Shown: positions 16,325 to 25,142 of the stretch, in pieces
How the letters are laid out: the number at the start of each line of letters is the position of its first letter
How positions within the stretch are numbered: the first letter of the stretch is position 1
Assembly (NCBI RefSeq): GCF_000280495.2
Contig: NZ_CP018016.1
Span: 5,208,001 to 5,272,000, forward strand
Source: Kosakonia radicincitans DSM 16656
GTDB taxonomy: Bacteria; Pseudomonadota; Gammaproteobacteria; Enterobacterales; Enterobacteriaceae
Length of the DNA stretch: 64,000 nucleotides
Direction of reading: 5' to 3'
Position numbers and translations under genes: made by a program
The notes under the pieces: generated by a model
What the model saw: the letters and a program-made list of their open reading frames with translations, nothing else
What the model was told of the DNA's origin: nothing
Database searches by the model: none

Positions 16325-16626
16325 TGTGATTCTGCTTTCCCCGCAAACCGTTTTATCAGTGGTTCATTAACCCTGTTCAGGCTGTGAAGTGCCTGGCCGG
16401 AGTCTGCAATACTGTAACGGGAAAGCGACAGTGGTCCGGATATACCCGCCGGTAATGCCTGTCCGGACTGTATTTATCGCTCACGCGTTCACTGATTAAC
16501 CCACTGATTCATTGGTGTTTAATACTGTTACGGTCAGAAAAAACAGCCACAGGAGCACGGATGGTACTGCACTGTCAGCAATGGCCAGTGGCTGACAAAC
16601 CTTTTTTCGGCTGCCACCGGGTGACA
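16325..16626. other. intergenic, no gene seen
   Basis: Between the regulator (plus) and dps (minus, convergent). It holds an inverted repeat CAGTGGTCCGGA ... TCCGGACTG near 16428-16472 that could fold as a hairpin, but no convincing coding frame and no T-run terminator. Confidence 0.4.
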
Positions 16627-17103
16627 TTATTCAAGCAGGCTACGCAACATCCAGGCAGTTTTCTCATGCAACTGGATACGTTGCGTAAGCAGATCTGCTG
16701 TGGCTTCATCATTCGCATTATTAACGACCGGGAAAAGGGAACGTGCAGTTTTAACCACGGTCTCCTGGCCCTGGACAAGATTCTCAATCATGTTTTTTGC
16801 TGCCGGAATATCCTTGTCTTCATTAACCGCTGTTAAACGTGAAAATTCATGATATGTGCCGGGCGCAAAGCATCCGAGCGAGCGTATACGTTCAGCGATA
16901 TCATCAACGGCAGTGGCCAGCTCATTGTATTGATCTTCAAACATTAAATGTAAGCTGTTAAACATGGGGCCAGTTACATTCCAGTGATAGTAATGTGTTT
17001 TTATATACAGGGTATAGGTGTCAGCAAGAAGCCGTGCCAGGCCGTCTGCAATTTCCACACGGGATGATTCAGCAATACCAATATCAATGATTTGTTTACT
17101 CAT
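16627..17103 (-). CDS. dps: Dps-like DNA-protection ferritin
   Basis: A 158-residue member of the Dps/miniferritin family forming 12-mers that oxidise Fe(II) with peroxide and store iron. The ferroxidase residues lie in [20 protein letters not shown] and [20 protein letters not shown] (His and Asp/Glu pattern), and the C-terminus [14 protein letters not shown] is typical. It is nearer to the non-E. coli Dps subgroup; the N-terminus lacks a lysine-rich DNA-binding tail. Transcribed alone, away from the downstream thioesterase by about 110 bases. Fits the redox/stress role of this part of the island. Confidence 0.92.
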   Translation of the reverse strand: MSKQIIDIGIAESSRVEIADGLARLLADTYTLYIKTHYYHWNVTGPMFNSLHLMFEDQYNELATAVDDIAERIRSLGCFAPGTYHEFSRLTAVNEDKDIPAAKNMIENLVQGQETVVKTARSLFPVVNNANDEATADLLTQRIQLHEKTAWMLRSLLE

Positions 17104-17217
17104 AACTACCTCTTACATTGTTTCAGTGGGATATATGATGTGCCATTATTCTTTCCGGTCTGGGCAAAACACGCCTCAAATTTTTATAATAACCAGGTAC
17201 ACCTGTCGTCTGTCACA

Positions 17218-17655
17218 CTAGCGATGTGCCAGAGCAATATCCTGCGACGGGACAATGAATTTCGCCGTGGCACGTGCCACTTTCTGCTGTCCCTTTGTCA
17301 GCCATGCTTCGAGCTGGTAAATCCCCCTGCGTTGCCCAAGCAGTCTGGCACATACCATCAGTTTTTCCCCGGTACAAACGGGTGAAATGAATCTGACCGT
17401 CAGTTCAGCCGTCAGGGCCTGCACACCCTGCATGAACAAACAATGAGTCATTGCTGCATCCAGCAGGGTACTCGTCATTCCGCCATGTAAAAGACCCGTA
17501 TAGCCCTGATGCCTGTGATCGGCCGTGTAGTTCGCACATACAGAGCCATCCGGGTGTTCTGAAAACATTAAGCTCACCGAATCAGGGTTGTTGTCGCGGG
17601 AACCACAGGCCATACAACAGGTATGGGTTTTTCTGGCATTAAGATAACAATTCAT
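17218..17655 (-). CDS. hotdog-fold thioesterase (PaaI/YbgC-like)
   Basis: A 145-residue protein of the PaaI-type acyl-CoA thioesterase superfamily. The hotdog signature is HRHQGYTGLLHGGMTSTLLD (with H-G-G-M at the turn into the central helix), followed by strand LTAELTVRFISPVCTGEKL. An N-terminal CCMACGS Cys cluster is unusual for plain thioesterases and occurs in some fusions or metal-linked variants. Substrate unknown. It may hydrolyse CoA thioesters in the same setting as the CoA-disulfide reductase. It is downstream of the NifX-like gene in the same direction, 163 bases away. Confidence 0.8.
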   Translation of the reverse strand: MNCYLNARKTHTCCMACGSRDNNPDSVSLMFSEHPDGSVCANYTADHRHQGYTGLLHGGMTSTLLDAAMTHCLFMQGVQALTAELTVRFISPVCTGEKLMVCARLLGQRRGIYQLEAWLTKGQQKVARATAKFIVPSQDIALAHR

Positions 17656-17818
17656 CTGTTTCTGTTCAGTGTCCGGTTGTACTGACGGGAGGCATCCGGA
17701 ATTCAGTCAGATGGGGTTCTCATACCCGGCAGTCATTACTGCCTCCTCCACACATTCCGGCTCCTGGTTTATACACAATACGGGTCGGATAAAAATCACC
17801 ACCCGTGATGAAATAAAC

Positions 17819-18280
17819 TCAGGAATGGCAACAGCGCCCGTTTCCGTGATGATGCTGATGACCCCGCAGGCACGCATTTTCTGCTGTGTTCCCGTCAGAG
17901 TGACAGCATTTTTTCCCCTTCGCCTCATGGTTAAAGGACTGGCGTCCCTGCTCCGGTTTGTTCAGTTCAGTCAGTACACGGGTATCCGGATCACACAGTT
18001 CAGTGAACAAACGACGGCCACAGTCAGTCTGGTACACCGCGATCTGATGCCCCAGCAATTTACCCAGCATCCGTTCCCCAATGTTACGGACCACAACGCG
18101 GCTGACCTGTTGTTGAACCAGAAGGTCAACCAGCTTCCGTTTACCTGAACAATCTGCGCCCAGCGCGGGATTTTCTGTCCGGCTGAGCTCCACACCGCGC
18201 TCATCCACCAGGACAAGGTGACTCGCTTTGGTAAAATGATTTGCTACCCGGTCGTCATTCACTGGAATGGCTGTGATCAT
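17819..18280 (-). CDS. NifX/NifB-type dinitrogenase cofactor domain protein with Cys/His-rich tail
   Basis: A 153-residue protein whose first about 105 residues match the dinitrogenase iron-molybdenum cofactor family: MITAIPVNDDRVANHFTKAS, ALGADCSGKRKLVDLLVQQ, VVVRNIGERMLGKLLGHQIA. The tail is rich in Cys and His (KKCCHSDG, CLRGHQHHHGNGRCCHS), probably metal-binding. It overlaps the upstream DUF134 gene by 26 bases. There are no nitrogenase genes, so this is not nitrogen fixation; DUF134 plus NifX-like pairs are common and may bind iron-sulfur or molybdenum species. Exact role unknown. Confidence 0.8.
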   Translation of the reverse strand: MITAIPVNDDRVANHFTKASHLVLVDERGVELSRTENPALGADCSGKRKLVDLLVQQQVSRVVVRNIGERMLGKLLGHQIAVYQTDCGRRLFTELCDPDTRVLTELNKPEQGRQSFNHEAKGKKCCHSDGNTAENACLRGHQHHHGNGRCCHS

Positions 18281-18575
18281 CTTGTGTAACTCCTTCCCTT
18301 TCAGAGTGCATTATTAAGGCCTTACCCTGAGTGAGACAGTCCACAACCTTAAAACGGGCTGCTTTCAGGACATTGGCCAGTGTCTGCCTAGAAACCCCCA
18401 TTGCAACAGCCGCTTCCTGCTGTTGCATACCCAGTAAATCGACCAGTCGTAACGCTTCAAACTCATCTTCTTTTAAATGAACATGTTCAAGCTGGCTCAT
18501 CGGTCGCGCATTGGGCTTAAAACAGGTATCCGCAGGGCGGCCACAGATGTTACGGGGAATTCTGGGTCTTGGCAT
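18255..18575 (-). CDS. DUF134 family helix-turn-helix regulator
   Basis: A 106-residue protein starting MPRPRIPRNICGRPADTCFK, the conserved DUF134 N-terminus with two Cys, then LKEDEFEALRLVDLLGMQQQ and EAAVAMGVSRQTLANVLKAA, a sigma-70 region 4-like helix-turn-helix. Overlaps the downstream NifX-like gene (stop at 18255 is within it). Two GCATATGC palindromes sit just upstream and probably bind this regulator. It likely controls its own operon; the signal is unknown, perhaps iron-sulfur or redox via the cysteines. Confidence 0.85.
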   Translation of the reverse strand: MPRPRIPRNICGRPADTCFKPNARPMSQLEHVHLKEDEFEALRLVDLLGMQQQEAAVAMGVSRQTLANVLKAARFKVVDCLTQGKALIMHSEREGVTQDDHSHSSE

Positions 18576-18589
18576 GGAGGCTCCTTATT

Positions 18590-18634
18590 GGCATATGCCA
18601 TATATACACTCGTAAAGTAGCATATGCAATATAC
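18590..18634. promoter_or_regulatory. paired palindromic operator-like repeats
   Basis: GGCATATGCCATATATAC (18590-18607) and GCATATGCAATATAC (18620-18634) are two copies of the same element, a GCATATGC palindrome followed by ATATA, 30 bases apart (about three helical turns), just upstream of the DUF134 gene. Typical arrangement for cooperative binding of a dimeric repressor. Nothing else notable lies between here and 18861. Confidence 0.6.
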
Positions 18635-18861
18635 TCTGCTCACCGGCGGAGGATTTTTTTGCTTTGCCCTTGAATCTGTAAGTGTGTAGCAGATCAGGGG
18701 AAGATGAAGGGTAGGAACGCAGATACTATCTGTGACTCAATTTAAAGTACTGCCATCAGAGTTCAACGCTTGCAGTCTGAGACATCCGGAGTTTTCGGAT
18801 ATCTTAACGAAAATTCATCGTATCCGTAGCTGTAAATCCCCTGATACGATAAAGGTTCAGT

Positions 18862-19089
18862 TCACAGCAGAGTATTCGCAGCAGTTATAATTTCGTCATG
18901 CTTCAGGTCTCTGTCTGATGCTATGAAAATCTCACATTTCTTTCGTCCAACGGAGTGCATGCCGGAAAGCATGATTTTGAGATGAGCTTCTTCCCCGTTC
19001 GGGTATACGCGCCTGATGATATTGACTTCCCTCAGGGTTTTTACTAATTCAGCGGGTTGAGAGTTAAAGAAAACAAGTACATTTTTCAT
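18862..19089 (-). CDS. hypothetical protein, 75 residues
   Basis: Encodes MKNVLVFFNSQPAELVKTLR, then EEAHLKIMLSGMHSVGRKKC and IFIASDRDLKHDEIITAANT. It looks like a small alpha/beta protein with a first beta strand and no membrane segment or signal peptide. An ATG start is preceded by a modest GGATAATCGC region. No family recognised. It is isolated, with more than 280 bases free on both sides. Confidence 0.45.
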   Translation of the reverse strand: MKNVLVFFNSQPAELVKTLREVNIIRRVYPNGEEAHLKIMLSGMHSVGRKKCEIFIASDRDLKHDEIITAANTLL

Positions 19090-19841
19090 GCGATTATCCT
19101 GAGAAGACCACGGAAAGGATATCTGTTAAAAACACATTAGATTCACATCACAGAAAAGTAACGTCCTCCTGAAAAATCAGGGGGTAATATTCAGGTTAGC
19201 ACCACTCGTAGCTCGAAAAGCGTCAAAATGATTTCCCTCTTCACTCGCTGTGTCTCTCTGTCACATTGTAAGTTCTGACAGCATCGCGACAGGTTTAATT
19301 AATAGCAAAAGTCCGCGATATCCCCTGTAACTGGCCATCTGAGGGAGATTTTTCAACCCTGCGGGAAAAGGTCGATGTTACAGGGGGCAGTTTAGATATA
19401 GAAAATTATTGTACGGTAAGACCGCTTTTTAATCAGCATAGGGTATGTTCTGGAAACGTAATCGTTCTGATATCAAGACATGCATGCGGTTACCTTGATC
19501 ACCGACAGTCATATTCTGGTGCCTGAACTGCCCATACGGTGCCTGTGCATTGATCGTGTTGTATTTTCGTTTATAGTAGAGAGACACTGCATCCTGCAGA
19601 GCATGTGGCCAGCAGTAAAGTACATTACGCTGGCTTATTCTGTTCACTAAGAGCTAAATATCTGTTTTCGAGGATTTACCTGCTGATCATGCGCATTACG
19701 CCACCCTGAGTTTTTCCTTCCTCCGCCGTACTGAGCAAGCCTCAGAACGCACGCAATAACATCCCGTCTGCGGATGTGTTTTATCGTATTTGAAACTTAT
19801 GTCCTCCGGGGCTAACTCCATCTAAAAATTGAGAAATTACT
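19090..19841. other. 750-base intergenic stretch, mostly unexplained
   Basis: Contains an inverted repeat CCCCTGTAAC (19322-19331) and GTTACAGGGG (19377-19386), and a minus-strand frame of 72 codons (19429-19647, GTG start, no ribosome site, ending RLRFQNIPYAD) that I cannot confirm as a gene. The region just before 19842 should hold the promoter for sulP; no clear riboswitch or terminator was seen. Confidence 0.35.
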
Positions 19842-21320
19842 ATGTTGCTGTCCTCGACGCGTAGGGACTGGCTGGGTAACGTCCGTGGTGACGTGCTGGC
19901 TGGTATTGTTGTCGCGCTCGCACTCATTCCTGAAGCGATCGCCTTTTCCATTATTGCCGGTGTTGATCCTCAGGTGGGACTTTACTCCGCCTTCTGTATC
20001 CCGCTGGTTATGGCCTTCTTTGGTGGTCGCCCGGCGATGATATCTTCATCCACGGGGGCAATGGCGCTCCTGATGGTGACCCTGGTGAAAGATCATGGTC
20101 TGCAGTACTTACTGGCGGCTTCCATACTGACCGGCGTATTCCAGCTGATAGCTGGCTATCTGAAGCTCGGCGGGCTTATGCGCTTCGTCTCACGCTCCGT
20201 GGTGACCGGATTCGTTAATGCACTCGCGATCCTGATTTTCATGGCGCAGCTACCTGAACTCACCAATGTGACCTGGCATGTTTATGCCATGACAGCAGGT
20301 GGTCTCGCCATCATCTACCTTTTCCCGTATCTGAATAAAACAATCCCCTCACCCCTTGTCTGTATCGTGGTGCTGACGGCGATTGCCATGTGGTTACATC
20401 TGGACGTTCGTACTGTCGGGGATATGGGCAAACTGCCTGACAGTCTGCCGGTCTTCCTGTTGCCAGATATCCCGCTGAATCTCGATACCCTCCTGATTAT
20501 TCTCCCGTACTCCGCAGGCCTCGCCGTTGTAGGGTTACTGGAATCAATGATGACGGCCACTATTGTGGACGATATGACGGATACACCCAGTGACAAAAAC
20601 AGGGAATGCAAGGCACAGGGCATCGCCAATATCTGCACACCCTTTATCGGGGGAATGGCGGGCTGTGCAATGATTGGACAATCCGTTATTAACGTAAAAT
20701 CTGGCGGGCGAGGCCGCCTTTCCACCCTTACTGCCGGTGTGGTCCTGCTGTGCATGGTGGTATTCCTCAGGGACCTGGTCTCACAAATCCCTATGGCCGC
20801 ACTGGTCGCCGTGATGATCATGGTTTCGATTGGTACCTTTTCATGGCGTTCAGTTGCCGATCTTAAAAGCCATCCAATTTCTACCAGCGTGGTGATGCTG
20901 GCAACGGTCGTGGTGGTGGTGGCCACTCATAATCTGGCATTCGGGGTACTGACTGGTGTCCTGATCGCTTCCCTGAATTTTGCCACTAAAGTGGCGCGTT
21001 TTCTGGTTGTCTCTTCAGAACTGAAGAAGGATACCCGGTTCTATAAGGTCACCGGACAGGTGTTTTTTGCCTCCGCCGACCGCTTTATGGCGTATTTTGA
21101 TTTTCGCGAAGCGGTAGAGAAAGTTGTCATTGATGTTGCGCAAGCCCATTTCTGGGATATCACGTCTGTCAGCGCACTGGATAAGGTGGTGATTAAATTC
21201 CGCAGAGAAGGAACTGAAGTTGATATCCGCGGGATGAACGAAGCAACCCGTACTATCGTTGATCGCTTTGGTGTTCACGATAAACCCGAAGAAGTCGAAA
21301 AACTGATGGGAGGTCATTAA
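19842..21320 (+). CDS. SulP family inorganic anion transporter with STAS domain
   Basis: A 492-residue membrane protein of the SLC26/SulP family. The family start GDVLAGIVVALALIPEAIAF, then PQVGLYSAFCIPLVMAFFGG and SSSTGAMALLMVTLV (the half-helix anion site), ten or more membrane spans, and from about residue 390 a STAS domain (VTGQVFFASADRFMAYFDF, VVIDVAQAHFWDITSVSALD). Substrate may be bicarbonate, sulfate or dicarboxylate. The stop codon overlaps the ATG of the following tandem Usp gene (TAATG), so the Usp is likely its regulatory partner. Confidence 0.9.
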   Translation: MLLSSTRRDWLGNVRGDVLAGIVVALALIPEAIAFSIIAGVDPQVGLYSAFCIPLVMAFFGGRPAMISSSTGAMALLMVTLVKDHGLQYLLAASILTGVFQLIAGYLKLGGLMRFVSRSVVTGFVNALAILIFMAQLPELTNVTWHVYAMTAGGLAIIYLFPYLNKTIPSPLVCIVVLTAIAMWLHLDVRTVGDMGKLPDSLPVFLLPDIPLNLDTLLIILPYSAGLAVVGLLESMMTATIVDDMTDTPSDKNRECKAQGIANICTPFIGGMAGCAMIGQSVINVKSGGRGRLSTLTAGVVLLCMVVFLRDLVSQIPMAALVAVMIMVSIGTFSWRSVADLKSHPISTSVVMLATVVVVVATHNLAFGVLTGVLIASLNFATKVARFLVVSSELKKDTRFYKVTGQVFFASADRFMAYFDFREAVEKVVIDVAQAHFWDITSVSALDKVVIKFRREGTEVDIRGMNEATRTIVDRFGVHDKPEEVEKLMGGH

Positions 21321-22165
21321 TGTCAGGAATTAATGATATGAACAACACCATTATTGCCTGCGTGGATGGATCGTCATCTACACGCGCTGTGTGTGAATAT
21401 GCGGCCTGGGTTGCAGGAAAGCTTGACGTTCCTCTTGCCCTGCTGCATGTGCTGGAAAAAAACGAACAACCGGCTGTTTCGGACCTGACAGGGGCTATCG
21501 GTATTGACAGCCGGGAGCAACTGACGCAGGAGCTTGTCCGGATAGAAGGGGAGCGCAACCGCCTGTTGATGACTCAGGGACGAGCCATTCTTGCCGGATG
21601 CGCGGAACTGCTCAGCCAGATCGGTATCCCGGATGTTCAGCAACTTCAGAAACATGGAGCACTGGATATCATCCTGGCTGATCTGAAGGATATTCGCCTG
21701 ATGATACTCGGGCGCCGGGGGACACAGAACCCGGTTGGCAGTAATCTGGAGAGTATTATCCGCCTGCAGAAAAAGCCGGTATTGATTGTACCGGAAACTT
21801 TTACTCCCCCTTCAAAAGCCATGTTTGCGTTTGATGGCAGCGAGGAAAGCCGGAGAAACCTGCGTCGTCTTACGCTCAGTCCCCTGCTGTTAGGAATGGA
21901 GTGCCATGTCGTTATGGTTAACGGAGATGCTCATACTCTCGAAGAGGCGCGGCGTAGTCTGCAGACCTCAGGTATCAGTGCGATATCCCGGTTAGCTGAA
22001 GGGCGTTCGGTACCGGAGGCGCTCTGCCGTTACGCCTCAGACAACAATGTGGATCTGATTGTCATGGGTGCATATGGCCACTCTTCCCTGCGACGTTTTT
22101 TCATCGGCAGTAACACCACTGCGATGATCGAACAGACCCGTGTCCCCCTGTTAATGCTCAGATAA
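21320..22165 (+). CDS. tandem universal stress protein
   Basis: A 281-residue protein with two Usp domains. Domain 1 starts NTIIACVDGSSSTRAVCEYA and carries ILGRRGTQNPVGSNLESIIR (G-2x-G-type ATP site); domain 2 starts AMFAFDGSEESRRNLRRLTL and ends VMGAYGHSSLRRFFIGSNTT, the full nucleotide-binding motif, then VPLLMLR. Coupled to the SulP transporter by start/stop overlap. Probably an ATP-dependent modulator of transport, by analogy to other SulP-Usp pairs. Confidence 0.9.
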   Translation: MSGINDMNNTIIACVDGSSSTRAVCEYAAWVAGKLDVPLALLHVLEKNEQPAVSDLTGAIGIDSREQLTQELVRIEGERNRLLMTQGRAILAGCAELLSQIGIPDVQQLQKHGALDIILADLKDIRLMILGRRGTQNPVGSNLESIIRLQKKPVLIVPETFTPPSKAMFAFDGSEESRRNLRRLTLSPLLLGMECHVVMVNGDAHTLEEARRSLQTSGISAISRLAEGRSVPEALCRYASDNNVDLIVMGAYGHSSLRRFFIGSNTTAMIEQTRVPLLMLR

Positions 22166-22246
22166 GCCGACACCCGGAGGAAACTCCGGGAACGCTTAAT
22201 TCCAGACGGTTATTAGAACCCTGAATCGGGAAGGAAAGGCGACAAT

Positions 22247-22450
22247 ATGCAGAAAGCCCTTATGACTGATGAACTTCTGGCGCTTGCCCGGCTTAGCATC
22301 ATGGCATTTAAGAAGCCCTTAAAATATATGGATGACACTGACGCTGAAGTCATCGCTCGTTTTAAAAAAACGTTTACTCCTGAGCTTATTGAGCAGATGT
22401 GCCTCCGGATCCTTGAGCTTGAAGCGGAGCGTCAGAGTTTCAACGAATAG
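22247..22450 (+). CDS. small hypothetical protein, phage Ea22-like N-terminal type
   Basis: A 67-residue protein MQKALMTDELLALARLSIMA with acidic second half DDTDAEVIARFKKTFTPELI and a Leu/Glu-rich helix to the end. The LALARLS start and FTPELIEQMCLRILELEAE resemble the N-terminal module common in lambdoid phage Ea22-like accessory proteins, from memory. Start could be at the second Met (22262). Preceded by GGAAAGG. The 22451-22721 gap after it shows no further gene. Confidence 0.45.
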   Translation: MQKALMTDELLALARLSIMAFKKPLKYMDDTDAEVIARFKKTFTPELIEQMCLRILELEAERQSFNE

Positions 22451-22721
22451 GTGTTTAAATATTCTGAATAAAGTCTGGACAAAGGCGGCAGAAAGACTAT
22501 CCGCATTTAGAGAGACAAAAGCTAACTTTAACTGCCCCTGATAAGTGAAGCATCAGAGTCTGAATTTTATCTGCTGCGTTAGAGCGACCCGGAGGTGAAG
22601 ACATAATCTCCGGGCCTGATCTTTACATCCTAAAAACGATTACTCTCTGATGTCCTCTGCAAAGTTCACAGCCTGATATTTCAGGTAACGAACAGGCAGG
22701 AATCACCCCACTGTCTGCAGA

Positions 22722-22955
22722 TCAGAGCCAGCTTTCGATCATGTCTTTTGACGGTATTCCTCCGGTGTGTACAACGATGTCATCAATGACGACTGCCGGT
22801 GTCGACATCACTTTGTATTTCATTATTTCAGGTAGTGACTCCACTTTTTCAAGCTGAATAGCGACGCCTCGCTCATCAGCTACTTGCTGGATAAGCCGGA
22901 TGGTTGTTTTACAACTGGAACACCCTGTACCCAGTACTTTTACATGCTTCATTTT
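22722..22955 (-). CDS. redox-active mini-thioredoxin (CxxC)
   Basis: A 77-residue thioredoxin-fold protein MKHVKVLGTGCSSCKTTIRL with active site C-S-S-C, and MSTPAVVIDDIVVHTGGIPS containing the cis-Pro. It belongs to the small archaeal/bacterial thioredoxin-2-like group typically found beside DUF318 permeases. The start ATG 22955 follows AGGAGG; an upstream in-frame Met is not supported. It begins 10 bases after the permease stop, so the two are co-transcribed. Probably maintains thiols or metalloid at the permease (inference). Confidence 0.88.
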   Translation of the reverse strand, partial: KMKHVKVLGTGCSSCKTTIRLIQQVADERGVAIQLEKVESLPEIMKYKVMSTPAVVIDDIVVHTGGIPSKDMIESWL

Positions 22956-22965
22956 ATAATCCTCC

Positions 22966-23967
22966 TCAGGAAACCAGCGGGAATACAACGTTAAAAACCC
23001 AGCCAACCAGTGTGAACGAGGTCAACAACAGCAACAGCAGGATGCACAGTAATTGCCACTTCATCACTTGTTTGAGCAGAACGAACTCAGGAAAGCTGAC
23101 TGCCACAGTGCTCATGCAAAAAGCCAGTGCTGTACCCACTGGCAGTCCGTTAGTAATCAGGCTTTCCATCACGGGGATCACACCAGTAGCATTGGAATAG
23201 AGTGGTATGCCAACCAGAACGGCGACAGGAACTGTCCACCACTGACCAGTGCCGAGATGCGATGCGATCCATCCGTCCGGCACAAATCCATGCAGTGCAG
23301 CGCCAAGCCCGACACCGAGAATGACCCAGAACCAGACTCGTTTAAAAATGGTGAGCGTTTCACCTTTAGCAAAGGCATGTCGCTTTGAGAGAGACATGTG
23401 CTGCGTCCTGGTGGATTGTCGGGTCACAGCAGTCCGATGTTGCCGCCCGTCCCTGAGGGCGTCAGCAGCAAAGTCGGCTAACCATCGTTCGCCTTTGATA
23501 CGATCAAGAAAAGCCCCGCCAGCTATACCAACAGCCATTCCGACAACAATATAAACAAGTGTGAACTTCCATCCGAGCAGACTGACCAGAAGCAGGACGG
23601 CGACTTCATTGATCAGCGGGGATGTGATGAGAAAGGCCATGGTAATACCGAGTGGTATACCAGCCGAAGTAAACCCCAGAAATACCGGGATACTTGAGCA
23701 GGAGCAGAACGGGGTAATGGCACCAAAGCAGGAGCCCAGTAAATACCCCGTCCCCCGGTGCTTACCGGCAAGATAATCCCTTACCCGCCCGACATCCAGC
23801 GAAGCCCGTAACATAGCCACGAAGTAGATCAAGACCAGCAACAGAACGAAAATCTTGCTCACGTCTTCGACAAAAAAATGGAGAGCATCCCCCAGTTTGG
23901 TTACTGGACTGAGACTAAGTCTTTCATAGACCAGCCAGGTGGCAAAATCAGTGAAAATCTGGAACAT
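22966..23967 (-). CDS. DUF318/ArsP-like permease
   Basis: A 333-residue membrane protein with eight to ten predicted spans. The hallmark is GSCFGAITPFCSCSSIPVFL followed by GFTSAGIPLGITMAFLITSP, matching the DUF318 (two-domain permease) family that includes organoarsenical exporter ArsP. A second repeat has GIPLYSNATGVIPVMESLIT. A cytosolic His/Arg-rich loop (about 175-205) separates the halves. The partner mini-thioredoxin and the ars operon 1.2 kb away suggest metalloid or trivalent organoarsenical export, but substrate is unproven. Confidence 0.85.
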   Translation of the reverse strand: MFQIFTDFATWLVYERLSLSPVTKLGDALHFFVEDVSKIFVLLLVLIYFVAMLRASLDVGRVRDYLAGKHRGTGYLLGSCFGAITPFCSCSSIPVFLGFTSAGIPLGITMAFLITSPLINEVAVLLLVSLLGWKFTLVYIVVGMAVGIAGGAFLDRIKGERWLADFAADALRDGRQHRTAVTRQSTRTQHMSLSKRHAFAKGETLTIFKRVWFWVILGVGLGAALHGFVPDGWIASHLGTGQWWTVPVAVLVGIPLYSNATGVIPVMESLITNGLPVGTALAFCMSTVAVSFPEFVLLKQVMKWQLLCILLLLLLTSFTLVGWVFNVVFPLVS

Positions 23968-24174
23968 AACGGACAGGCCTCACGATGATTGTTTCCACGG
24001 AAGACGCTGTTTGACAGAAAAGGATGCTGGTATTCGCGATTTTAATTTCTTTGCCGGAAAAGGTTAACCTGAGCAGAAGCTTGCCATATTCTCTGCTCTG
24101 ATAACGTAATCACAACCTCCGCAATCCAGGGATGCAATGCAGCAGAAACAGGTTCTATGTATGTCCTGAGGCCT

Positions 24175-24717
24175 TCAGCGGGGAGTGAAACAACATACCC
24201 GACCGGACTCGTCCAGTCTGACCTGGCAATCACTGGAGAGTTTCTGATGCAATCTCGCTCTCGCCCGTAATAATCGAGATTTGGTTGCAGCAAGCGTTAG
24301 ACCGTTTCGGTCTGCAAAATCAGCCTGTTTCATCCCTTCCAGATCGCAGAGTGTAAGGATAGTCCGATCCGATTCTGTCATTTCATCCAGTATACGGGAC
24401 AGACATTCAGCGAGTGAATCGACAGTTTCAGGGGCATTATCCTGTATGCATACACCATCGCGGAGAGGCTGATATGGGCGCTGTCGCCGGCTTTTATCAA
24501 TAACCAGATGCCGGGCAACCTCAAACAGCCAGGCTCTTGTATTTACAATGGAACAGAATTTTCTCTGCTGACGTATTGCCCGGAGGAAGGTTTCCTGTAT
24601 CAGATCATCAGTATCAGCCTGATTACCCGTTTGTCTGAGTAACCAGCAATAAAGTTCGTGTTCATGCATCTTCCATGCCTTCATCAGGCAAGGTAGTGAG
24701 CCTGTCGGTTGCACCAT
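24175..24717 (-). CDS. ECF-like RNA polymerase sigma factor (SigZ-like)
   Basis: From ATG 24717 it is 180 residues (an upstream GTG at 24771 would give 198). Region 2 is ELYCWLLRQTGNQADTDDLI followed by QETFLRAIRQQ and TRAWLFEVARHLVIDKSRRQ; region 4 is MTESDRTILTLCDLEGMKQA then DFADRNGLTLAATKSRLLRA. C-terminal CQVRLDESGRVCCFTPR has three Cys, as in SigZ-type factors that regulate nearby metal or redox genes. Upstream of the permease and thioredoxin genes in the same orientation, so it probably controls them. No separate anti-sigma gene was found. Confidence 0.83.
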   Translation of the reverse strand: MVQPTGSLPCLMKAWKMHEHELYCWLLRQTGNQADTDDLIQETFLRAIRQQRKFCSIVNTRAWLFEVARHLVIDKSRRQRPYQPLRDGVCIQDNAPETVDSLAECLSRILDEMTESDRTILTLCDLEGMKQADFADRNGLTLAATKSRLLRARARLHQKLSSDCQVRLDESGRVCCFTPR

Positions 24718-24840
24718 TAAAGCGTTCTCTTGATATGTCCGTAATTGCCGGAGAGATGCTGTCGGATTCACCTGAGGGCCTCACGGCAGACTGAGGTCAA
24801 TTCAGGGGGCCCGACGATGTGACGGGCTGACAGCATCCGG

Positions 24841-25023
24841 TCAGTTATTTCTTTTTCGCCGCTCTTGCCCTGCTGCAGGGAGTGTGGCCTTCCGCTCAGT
24901 CTGTTCCGGCAGACGGTCACGCGCAATACCATCCATTTTCGCGCATACGATCCCGGATAACGCGTCAAAAACGCGTTCCGGGATCAGCCTGAATAACCAG
25001 CCAGTGACTTTTTCGATACGCAT
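24841..25023 (-). CDS. small hypothetical protein, 60 residues
   Basis: A frame from ATG 25023 preceded by AAGGGAAG encodes MRIEKVTGWLFRLIPERVFD, then DGIARDRLPEQTERKATLPA, ending in basic ERRKRNN. No family recognised. It is just upstream of the sigma factor in the same orientation (about 120 bases), which would fit a small accessory gene in the same operon, but coding status is uncertain. Confidence 0.35.
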   Translation of the reverse strand: MRIEKVTGWLFRLIPERVFDALSGIVCAKMDGIARDRLPEQTERKATLPAAGQERRKRNN

Positions 25024-25142
25024 TGTGACTTCCCTTGCTCAGTCTTATTGATTATAGTCATTCATATTCATTAAATCGAATATGTTATTGACATCAATAC
25101 AGCGAAGACTAAGATGAAGTTTAACAAAACCCCGGAGTATTT

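Noticed and set aside
17707..17928. Frame continuing past the NifX-like stop
   Set aside because: Out of frame with the NifX-like gene and without family features; the His/Cys-rich tail already gives a natural end.
19429..19647. 72-codon minus-strand frame
   Set aside because: GTG start without ribosome site and no recognisable features; kept only as a note in the intergenic entry.
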